This document shows positions 17,262 to 23,798 of a stretch of 35,702 nucleotides of DNA, piece by piece. The notes beneath the pieces are model-generated. The model ran no database searches, was not told the origin of the DNA, and was given only the letters and a program-made list of their open reading frames with translations. The position numbers and the translations under genes were made by a program. Each line of letters starts with the position of its first letter. Position 1 is the first letter of the stretch. The stretch lies in contig JAAYJD010000086.1 in NCBI GenBank assembly GCA_012523135.1, positions 1-35,702 on the forward strand. The letters are read 5' to 3'. Source of the stretch: Clostridiaceae bacterium. Lineage in GTDB: Bacteria; Bacillota; Clostridia; Saccharofermentanales; UBA5734.

Positions 17262-18464
17262 ATGGATTTATTCCAGAAATGCCGGGAGTTTACCCGTGCG
17301 CGCGAAGTTATGGAACTGGGGATCTACCCGTTTTTCCACACCCTGACAACCGGACAGGATACCGTCGTCACCATGGAAGGCCACCGGACCATCATGCTCG
17401 GTTCCAACAATTACCTGGGCCTGACGGCGGATCCGCGTGTCAAAGCCGCCGCAATCAAGGCGGTCGAGAAATACGGCACCGGCTGCTCCGGGTCGCGTTT
17501 CCTGAACGGGACGCTTGACCTGCACATCGAGCTGGAAGAAGCATTGGCCCGCTTCCTGCAAAAGGAAGATGCCCTGGTCTTCTCGACCGGTTTCCAGTCC
17601 AACCTGTCGATTATCTCGTCGATTGCCTGCCGCGGCGACTACATCCTGTCGGACACCATGAACCATGCCAGCATCGTCGACGGTACGCGCCTGAGCTTTG
17701 CCAAAACCCTGAAATTCAAGCACAACGACATGGACGACCTTGAGCGGTTGCTCAGCCATTGCGCCGCGGACGAAAAAGCCGGCATCCTGATCGTCACCGA
17801 CGGTGTCTTCAGCATGGAAGGCGAGATCTGCAACCTGCCCGCTATCGTCAGGCTGGCCCGCCAGTACGGCGCGCGCATCCTGGTTGACGATGCCCACGCG
17901 ATTGGCGTTCTGGGCGAGAAGGGCCGGGGCACGGCCGAGTATTACGGTCTCACCGACGAAGTCGACCTGATCATGAACACCTTTTCCAAGACACTCGCGT
18001 CGTTGGGCGGCTGCGTGGCCGGCAGCGCCAATGCGATCCATTACATCAAGCACAACGCGCGGCCCTTCATCTTCAGTGCCAGCATCCCGCCGGCCCAGAT
18101 CGCGGCCGCCCGCGAAGCGCTGCGGATCCTCGACACCGAGCCCTGGCGCGTGAAACGGCTCAACGCCATTGCCTGCCACATGAAACACGGCCTGCAGGCC
18201 CTGGAGCATGTCACGATCCATGACAGCGGCAACGAGCTGGTGCCGATCATCCCCATCATGACCGGCACAGACATCCAGACCATGGTTACGGCCAAGAAAC
18301 TGCTCGACCGCGGGGTCTATGTCAACCCGGTCTTCCCGCCGGCCGTCCCGCAGGATTCCTGCCTGCTGCGCACCAGCTACACAGCGACACATACCGATGA
18401 CCAGCTCAACGAGGCGCTGGCCATCATCGGCGATGTGTACGCAGAAATGGCTGCTCAGGCCTGA
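17262..18464 (+). CDS. Alpha-oxoamine synthase, serine palmitoyltransferase-like
   Basis: A 400-residue PLP-dependent enzyme of the family that condenses an amino acid with an acyl-CoA and releases CO2. Signatures: LGSNNYLGLTADPRV, GTGCSGSRFLNGTLDLH, NHASIVDG (His135), VDDAHAIGVLG (Asp209, His212) and NTFSKTLASLGG, where Lys243 should bind PLP. Several segments (EVMELGIYPFFHTL, KHNDMDDLE, DGVFSMEGE, FIFSASIPPAQ) recall bacterial serine palmitoyltransferases more than 2-amino-3-ketobutyrate ligase or biotin-pathway BioF, but this is from memory and not a search. The start at 17262 follows AAGGAG; a TTG eleven codons upstream is possible. No fatty-acid, biotin or threonine gene lies alongside. 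Its stop overlaps the convergent phosphohexomutase by 10 bases. Confidence 0.85.
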   Translation: MDLFQKCREFTRAREVMELGIYPFFHTLTTGQDTVVTMEGHRTIMLGSNNYLGLTADPRVKAAAIKAVEKYGTGCSGSRFLNGTLDLHIELEEALARFLQKEDALVFSTGFQSNLSIISSIACRGDYILSDTMNHASIVDGTRLSFAKTLKFKHNDMDDLERLLSHCAADEKAGILIVTDGVFSMEGEICNLPAIVRLARQYGARILVDDAHAIGVLGEKGRGTAEYYGLTDEVDLIMNTFSKTLASLGGCVAGSANAIHYIKHNARPFIFSASIPPAQIAAAREALRILDTEPWRVKRLNAIACHMKHGLQALEHVTIHDSGNELVPIIPIMTGTDIQTMVTAKKLLDRGVYVNPVFPPAVPQDSCLLRTSYTATHTDDQLNEALAIIGDVYAEMAAQA

Positions 18465-19873
18465 AGATTCAGGTGTTCGGCCAGCTGGTCGCTGATCTGT
18501 TCGGCCAGCGCCAGGTCCGGCATCTCGCAGAAGATCCTCAGCAGCGGTTCCGTACCGGAAAAACGGGCGATCACCCAGCCGCCGTTTTTGAAGTAGACTT
18601 TGCAGCCGTCCAGCCAGCTGACTTTTTCGACCGCTTCCGAAAAGTCGGGCAGGTTGTGGTCGACCAGCAGGCGCTGCGAGATGAGTTGCTTGTCCGCCTC
18701 GGTGAAACGGAAATCCTTTTCTGTCATAAACAACCGGCCGAACTTGGCCGTGATTTCGCGGAACAGGTCCGAAAGGCGCTGGCCGGTCACCGCCAGCATT
18801 TCCACCAGCAGGGCCGCCGCATAGATGCCGTCCTTGCCCGGGATGTGGCCGCGTACGGTCAGGCCGCCTGATGATTCGCCGCCGATCACCGCTTGCGTTT
18901 CCTGCATTTTGGCTGAGATGTGCTTGAACCCGACCGGCACTTCGTAACATGTCTCCCCGAAGTGGGCCGCCACGCGATCCAGCAGGTGGGTTGTGGCGAT
19001 GTTGCGCACGCAGGGACCGCGCCAGCCCTTGCGGCCCAGCAGATAGTAGTACAGCAGGACCAGGATCTGGTTGGGATGCAGAAAGCGCCCCTCGTCATCG
19101 ATGATCCCGAGCCGGTCGGCGTCGCCGTCGGTCGCGATGCCCAGGTCGCAGCGGTGTTCGAGAACGACCTGCTTGAGGCTGTTGAGCGTTTCGACATTCG
19201 GCGAGGGCAGGCGGCCGCCGAACAGCGTGTCCCGGCGCTCGTGGATGACCTCGACCTCGCAGCGCGCGGTCATCAGGATCGTCTGCAGGCTGGTCCGGGA
19301 GACGCCGAACATCGGGTCGAGGGCGACCTTGAGCTCCCGGCCACGAATCGCGTCCATGTTGATCGAGGCAATGATCGCGTCGATGTAGGTGTTGAACGGA
19401 TTGATCGTCAGCAGGAGGCCGGCCCGCTCCGCGTCCTGGACCGGCATTACGACGACCTCCTCAGGCTTGAGGGCGTCGATGATCTGCTCAAGCTGGGCGG
19501 TCACCTGGGCGTCCGCGTCGCGTCCGCCGGCCGTAAACAGCTTGATGCCGTTGTAGACGGCCGGGTTGTGGCTGGCGGTCACCGCCAGGCCGTAAGCCGT
19601 TCCCAGCCGCTTCACTGTGAACATGATCAGGGGTGTGGGCGCTTCCCGGTCGATCAGCCTGACCGTGATGTTGTTGGCGGCCAGCACCTGCGCGGCCCAT
19701 ATGGCGGCTTCGCGGGACAGGAAACGGCGGTCATAGCCCAGCACGATCCCGGGGTCGGTGACCCCCTCCGCCTGCATCTTGGCGGCCAGCCCCTGGCAAA
19801 GCAGCTGGATGTTGCTTCTGGTGAATTCGTCGGCGATGATGGCCCGCCAGCCGCCGGTTCCGAAGCGGATCAT
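18455..19873 (-). CDS. Phosphohexomutase (phosphoglucomutase/phosphomannomutase family)
   Basis: Interconverts a hexose 1-phosphate and 6-phosphate; 472 residues with the four-domain alpha-D-phosphohexomutase plan. Motifs in order are the N-terminal RFGTGGWRAIIADEF, the phosphoserine loop TASHNPAVYNG (Ser101), the Mg2+ loop ATDGDADRLG (249-253), the sugar loop GGESSGG and the phosphate loop RFSGTEP. All catalytic positions are intact. The GESSG motif is compatible with glucose, mannose or hexosamine phosphates. It is the last gene of the operon starting at 22826 and overlaps the preceding nucleotidyltransferase by four bases (ATGA). In context it probably links sugar 1-phosphate from the GHMP kinase to sugar 6-phosphate metabolism. 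Confidence 0.93.
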   Translation of the reverse strand: MIRFGTGGWRAIIADEFTRSNIQLLCQGLAAKMQAEGVTDPGIVLGYDRRFLSREAAIWAAQVLAANNITVRLIDREAPTPLIMFTVKRLGTAYGLAVTASHNPAVYNGIKLFTAGGRDADAQVTAQLEQIIDALKPEEVVVMPVQDAERAGLLLTINPFNTYIDAIIASINMDAIRGRELKVALDPMFGVSRTSLQTILMTARCEVEVIHERRDTLFGGRLPSPNVETLNSLKQVVLEHRCDLGIATDGDADRLGIIDDEGRFLHPNQILVLLYYYLLGRKGWRGPCVRNIATTHLLDRVAAHFGETCYEVPVGFKHISAKMQETQAVIGGESSGGLTVRGHIPGKDGIYAAALLVEMLAVTGQRLSDLFREITAKFGRLFMTEKDFRFTEADKQLISQRLLVDHNLPDFSEAVEKVSWLDGCKVYFKNGGWVIARFSGTEPLLRIFCEMPDLALAEQISDQLAEHLNLQA

Positions 19874-20649
19874 ACGGTGTCCTCCTGCAGGTAGCTTTCG
19901 CTGCGGTTCAGGTCCTGGAGCGTGTTGACCCCCAGGATCTGTTTTTCATCATAGAGCGTCTCGGTCTCGACCCGCAACCCGGACAGGCGCATGATCTGGG
20001 GCACATCCGTCAGGTAATACTCCCGCTGAGCGTTGTTGTTGCCAAGGTTTTGCAAGGCCAACAGGAGCGGCTGGATCCGGAAGACATAGATACCGGGGTT
20101 GACCTCGTTGATTTTGAGCTGTTCCGGGGTGCAGTCCTTCTGTTCGACGATGCCGGCAAAGCGGCCGTCGGGCGAGCGGATGATGCGGCCATAGTCGGGG
20201 ATGTTCGCGACAACCGCTGTCAGCATGGTGCAGTCGGCGCCGCTTTGCTGGTGCTTCCTGGCCAGGTTGTAATAGGTGTCGGTCTGCACCAGCGGCATGT
20301 CGCCGTAAACCACCAGCACATCGCCCGGATCGCCGGACAGCTCCGGAGCCGCCGCGGCAACCGCGTGCCCGGTTCCCAGCTGTTCGCGCTGCAGGGCATA
20401 GCGATAGGAAGCGCCGACAGCCTGTTTGACCTTGTCCGCCATGAACCCCACGACGATGATCGTGTTTTCCGGCCTGATGAAGGCGATGTGCTCCAGGACC
20501 CAGTCCAGCAGCGGCCGGCCCGCGGCCTGACGCAGCACCTTGGGCAGGTCCGAGTGCTCGGACTGCAGCCGTTTGCCCTTGCCGGCGGCCAGTACGACAG
20601 CTTTCATGCCGGGCAGCTCCGCCCGCTTTGTTTCAATCTGATCCATCAT
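19870..20649 (-). CDS. Nucleotidyltransferase, GlmU N-terminal domain-like, no acetyltransferase
   Basis: A 259-residue sugar-1-phosphate nucleotidyltransferase. LAAGKGKRLQSEHSDLPKVL is the nucleotide-binding loop, EQLGTGHAVAAA and VVYGDMPLV match GlmU strongly, NEVNPGIYVF and NNNAQREYYLTD are near-diagnostic of the GlmU uridyltransferase domain, and ILGVNTLQDL closes it. The left-handed beta-helix acetyltransferase domain of normal GlmU is absent, so it can make an NDP-sugar but cannot acetylate. UDP-N-acetylhexosamine is the likeliest product (inference). The start overlaps the GHMP kinase stop (ATGA) with AGGAGG five bases upstream; a second ATG follows immediately. Context: kinase before it, mutase after it. 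Confidence 0.9.
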   Translation of the reverse strand: MMDQIETKRAELPGMKAVVLAAGKGKRLQSEHSDLPKVLRQAAGRPLLDWVLEHIAFIRPENTIIVVGFMADKVKQAVGASYRYALQREQLGTGHAVAAAAPELSGDPGDVLVVYGDMPLVQTDTYYNLARKHQQSGADCTMLTAVVANIPDYGRIIRSPDGRFAGIVEQKDCTPEQLKINEVNPGIYVFRIQPLLLALQNLGNNNAQREYYLTDVPQIMRLSGLRVETETLYDEKQILGVNTLQDLNRSESYLQEDTV

Positions 20650-21779
20650 GAATCCCTCCTGACACCGCTGTCCTGGCGCAACAGCCGGGCCGGATAGCCC
20701 AGGTGTTCCACCGCTTCGATGATCGCCGGCGCATCGGCCGCATCCGCGTAGACGAAGCAGCAGCCGCCGCCGCCGGATCCGTTGACCTTGCCGCCCCAGG
20801 CGCCGTGCGCCAGGGCCGTGTCGAGGATCTTCTCCAGCGTCGGCGTCGAAATGCCCAGCCCGTCGCGCAGCCGGGCGTGATGTGCCGACAGCAGCTCGCC
20901 AAGCCGGCGGTTGTCGACCGTTTCCGCCTGCAGCACCGCCAAGCCACGCTTGAGCAGCGCATAGTTGTCGATGTTGGCGTCGAGCGCCCGCCGGCGCGCC
21001 GGATCGAGCCGGGCCAAGAGCGCCAGACGCGTCTCGTCGCGCGACCCGTCCGGCCTAAAAAAGTCACGGACGCTGCCGATGCCGCAGGAAGCCAGCGCGG
21101 CCAGGGCTTCCTGGGTGGGCACCTTGGCTGCCGCCAGGACCTGGGTGGTGTTTTTTTGTTCCAGCGAGTCAAACAGAATAAAGCACCCATCCAGGCGCGT
21201 TGCCAGCGGCGCGATCTTGAATTCGCCGTCAAAATCCAAATGAACCATGCCGCCCAGCGCCGAGGTGTAGTGGTCCATGCGCCCGCCGGGCTCGTTGAAC
21301 TCGGTCACCTCAGCCTGGAAGGCCAGTTCGGCGATCTTGCGCGGGTCCTCGCTGTCCGGGTTGCCGATACTCGCCAGGATCGCCTTGATCAGGACCACGA
21401 TCATGGTGCTCGACGAGCACATGCCCTTGCCGATCGGGATCTGCGAATCCATGCGGATATCGAGACCGGTCAGCGGATAGCCGTGTTTTTGCAGCACCCG
21501 CACGCTGGAGCGCAGGTAATCGCGCTTCGAGGTATAGCCGATCGGTTCGCGCAGGTCGATGGCCAAATACTCGTACTGCTGCGCGTCATTGACCGAATCG
21601 AGCCGGTCCAGCTTGCTGTCCCGGATGGCGATATGGATCACCGGGACCGGCTGTTTGATCACCCGCGCGGAAAAGCGCAGGTCAATGGCAACAGCGACCA
21701 CTTCAAGACCCAGGTAATCCTGGTGCTCGCCAAACAGGCAAAGCCGGCTTGGCGTAGAAAAAACGTCTGGCTCGTTCAT
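20646..21779 (-). CDS. GHMP-family sugar kinase
   Basis: A 377-residue kinase of the galactokinase/homoserine/mevalonate superfamily. SRLCLFGEHQDYLG near the N-terminus is the galactokinase-type substrate motif, PIGKGMCSSSTM is the ATP loop, GGRMDHYTSALGG carries the catalytic Asp, and VNGSGGGGCCFV is the third GHMP motif. It should phosphorylate a free sugar at the anomeric or a nearby position. The altered first motif (EHQDYLG rather than EHTDYNGG) and the downstream GlmU-like partner argue against a plain Leloir galactokinase. I start it at the ATG at 21779; a GTG four codons upstream has its ribosome site too close. It is second in the operon, 27 bases after the dehydrogenase. Confidence 0.9.
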   Translation of the reverse strand: MNEPDVFSTPSRLCLFGEHQDYLGLEVVAVAIDLRFSARVIKQPVPVIHIAIRDSKLDRLDSVNDAQQYEYLAIDLREPIGYTSKRDYLRSSVRVLQKHGYPLTGLDIRMDSQIPIGKGMCSSSTMIVVLIKAILASIGNPDSEDPRKIAELAFQAEVTEFNEPGGRMDHYTSALGGMVHLDFDGEFKIAPLATRLDGCFILFDSLEQKNTTQVLAAAKVPTQEALAALASCGIGSVRDFFRPDGSRDETRLALLARLDPARRRALDANIDNYALLKRGLAVLQAETVDNRRLGELLSAHHARLRDGLGISTPTLEKILDTALAHGAWGGKVNGSGGGGCCFVYADAADAPAIIEAVEHLGYPARLLRQDSGVRRDS

Positions 21780-21806
21780 GGGTCGACTCACTTTCCGGAA
21801 AATTCC

Positions 21807-22826
21807 CTATTGGTTCAAGATGACGGTCTTGATGACATCGGCCGGATGCTGGGCGGAAAAGGCAAAAGCTTCCGGCGATTGTTCGAAGGAAAAGATATGT
21901 GTGACCAGCGGTCCGGTCTGGATGCGCCCGTCACCGAGCCATTGCAGGGCGGCCGGAAACGCGTTGGCGTAGCGGTTGACCGCGACATAGTCCAGTTCCC
22001 GGTCGAGAAAATCGGCGATGTTCATGCTGACCAGGTTGCCGGCAGGCCAGCCGACCTGTACAACGCAGCCGCCCGGTCGGGCCGCCGCAAACAAACCGGC
22101 ACAAGCCTTCGCCGAGCCGGAGGTGTCAAAGACGACGTCGGCCTCGACTTTGTCGTCCAACCCGGCGCGCCGCGCGCCCAGCTGTTCGGCGGCCTGCAGC
22201 CTTTTCTCGATCAGGTCCCGGCAGACGACCTCGCCGCCGCCGGCTGCCCGGAACGCCTGGGCAACCATCAGCCCGATCGGACCGGCACCGACGACAAGGG
22301 CGCTGGCGCCCGGGGCAAAACGCGCCCGCCTGACCGCGTGGACCGCCACAGCTGCCGGCTCGGCCAGAGCGGCATCCTGAAAGCTCAGCGCCTCCGGCAT
22401 GCGCCAGAGGGCGTCGGCCCGCACGACAAGATAATCGCAGAGCGTTCCGTCTGTCGGCGGCGCCGATAAGAAGACAACGTCCGGACACAGATTGTAACGG
22501 CCGGCCCGGCACCAGGCGCAATGCCCGCAGGGGATACCGGGCTCGATGACCACCCGGTCGCCGACCGCCAGGTCGCGCACACCGCTGCCCAGCGACACGA
22601 TCTCACCGCTGGCTTCGTGACCGGGGATGTAGGGCCGGTCGACCACGAAGTTGCCCAGGCGGCCCTCTTTGAAAAAGTGCAGGTCCGACCCGCAGATGCC
22701 GTTGGCGGCAATCCGGACCAGGGCCGTTCCGGGTCCGGGAACCGGGACCGGTTTCTCCCGCACGGTCAGCTGGTGGTTCTGGTCCAGGTAAAGGCAGCGG
22801 TTAACCGCTCCATTTAATGCGTTCAT
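21807..22826 (-). CDS. Zinc-dependent medium-chain dehydrogenase, sorbitol dehydrogenase-like
   Basis: A 339-residue polyol or sugar-alcohol dehydrogenase. The catalytic zinc site is Cys45 (GICGSDLHFF), His70-Glu71 (IPGHEASGE) and Glu156 (LAEPAAVAVHA). The structural zinc site is Cys100, Cys103, Cys106 and Cys114 (CGHCAWCRAGRYNLC). The NAD(P) loop is VVGAGPIGLMVAQ (about 180). It is complete and of normal length. The start at 22826 is supported by GGGAGG upstream. It is the first gene of the four-gene operon and diverges from the IclR regulator, so it may convert a polyol to the sugar that the kinase phosphorylates, or reduce a keto-sugar. Substrate is not determinable from sequence. Confidence 0.92.
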   Translation of the reverse strand: MNALNGAVNRCLYLDQNHQLTVREKPVPVPGPGTALVRIAANGICGSDLHFFKEGRLGNFVVDRPYIPGHEASGEIVSLGSGVRDLAVGDRVVIEPGIPCGHCAWCRAGRYNLCPDVVFLSAPPTDGTLCDYLVVRADALWRMPEALSFQDAALAEPAAVAVHAVRRARFAPGASALVVGAGPIGLMVAQAFRAAGGGEVVCRDLIEKRLQAAEQLGARRAGLDDKVEADVVFDTSGSAKACAGLFAAARPGGCVVQVGWPAGNLVSMNIADFLDRELDYVAVNRYANAFPAALQWLGDGRIQTGPLVTHIFSFEQSPEAFAFSAQHPADVIKTVILNQ

Positions 22827-22905
22827 GGTGCGTGTCCTCCCTTTTGCGTCCGGCAAACCTAATACCCCAAGTTTACCGCTGTCCGTCTGGCTTGAAAAGG
22901 GCTTG

Positions 22906-22914
22906 TGGTATAAT
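22906..22914 (+). promoter_or_regulatory. Extended -10 promoter of the IclR gene
   Basis: TGGTATAAT combines a perfect -10 TATAAT (22909-22914) with an extended TG. No good -35 is visible, as is usual for extended -10 promoters. It lies in the 122-base divergent region shared with the NDP-sugar operon; no clear minus-strand promoter was found there. Confidence 0.6.
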
Positions 22915-22948
22915 AGAGTTGATTTTACCGCTTGCTGGAGAACAAATC

Positions 22949-23716
22949 ATGGATAACAGCCCTTATGTCCGTTCCGTCCTGAAAGCGCTGCACATCCTGG
23001 ACATCTTCGGGTTTGATGATCCGCTCGGTGAAGGATTCAGCCTGAGCGAACTGTCCCGCCGGACCGGTATCGCGCCCAATACCCTGTGCAAGATCCTGAA
23101 GACGCTGGTCCGGGCCGAATATCTGACCCAGGATAGCCTGCATCGCTACCACGCCAGCCACAAGACCTGCATGATCCAGATGGTCACGGCGCCCCATGCC
23201 GACCTGCCGGACCAGATCATGCAGATCATTCGCGCCAAGAGCCGCCTGCTGGCGGCGCCGATCTATTTCACGACCTTGTCGTTCGGCGAGCGCAAAATGG
23301 TCCTGCAAACCAGTGACAGCGCCCGGCAGGGCGATATCGTCCGCTTCGATGCCAAAAGCGGCGATTTCATCTACACCAAGCCCACCGGCCGGATCCTGGT
23401 CAGCTACGCCAACTCCGGCCAGCTCAACGACATCTTGGGGCGCTGGGGCTTCCCGGAGGAGCGCTGGGACAGCATCCGCAGCCTGCCTGAGCTGGTCCAG
23501 GCGCGCGAGGCGATCCGCCAGCAGGGCTTCTGCGTGCTGCACGAAGCCAACGATGTCCTGGCCGCGGCCGTCCCGATCAAGGTCGAGCGCTGCAATTTTC
23601 TCGGCGCCCTCGGCGCCGCGCGGCCCGGTCAGGCAGGCCGTCAGCAGGAAGCAGCCTTTCTCGTTGAGCAGCTGCGGGATTGCGCGGGCCAGATCGCCGC
23701 AGTCCTGTCCAGTTGA
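22949..23716 (+). CDS. IclR-family transcriptional regulator
   Basis: A 255-residue regulator. The N-terminal winged helix-turn-helix is seen in VRSVLKALHILDIFG, FSLSELSRRTGIAPNTLCKILKTLVRAEYL and the wing that follows. The C-terminal effector domain includes GRILVSYANSGQL and QQGFCVLHEANDVLAAAVPIK, typical IclR landmarks. The start at 22949 has GGAG nine bases upstream. It is divergent from the polyol dehydrogenase/GHMP kinase/nucleotidyltransferase/mutase operon and is its probable regulator, with a small metabolite as effector (inference). No terminator is evident before the Fe-S protein gene 82 bases downstream, so some read-through is possible. Confidence 0.9.
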   Translation: MDNSPYVRSVLKALHILDIFGFDDPLGEGFSLSELSRRTGIAPNTLCKILKTLVRAEYLTQDSLHRYHASHKTCMIQMVTAPHADLPDQIMQIIRAKSRLLAAPIYFTTLSFGERKMVLQTSDSARQGDIVRFDAKSGDFIYTKPTGRILVSYANSGQLNDILGRWGFPEERWDSIRSLPELVQAREAIRQQGFCVLHEANDVLAAAVPIKVERCNFLGALGAARPGQAGRQQEAAFLVEQLRDCAGQIAAVLSS

Positions 23717-23754
23717 ATAGCCCATCGCCATTCGCCCATAGTGAATGACAAACC

Positions 23755-23792
23755 ACCTCCTGTTGCCTACACTTAAGAAAAAAGCAGGAGGT
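23755..23792 (+). promoter_or_regulatory. Hairpin masking the ribosome binding site of the Fe-S protein
   Basis: ACCTCCTG (23755-23762) is a perfect inverse of CAGGAGGT (23785-23792), which contains the AGGAGG ribosome site of the gene starting at 23799. Two more pairs (one G-U) extend the stem to ten. The stem is followed by CTTTTT and then ATG, so the same structure could also act as a short terminator. Either way expression of the downstream gene looks conditional. Confidence 0.55.
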
Positions 23793-23798
23793 CTTTTT

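Noticed and set aside
17268-18950. 560-codon minus-strand frame across the oxoamine synthase and mutase 3' ends
   Set aside because: It runs antisense to the synthase and out of frame with the mutase; both real proteins carry full motifs.
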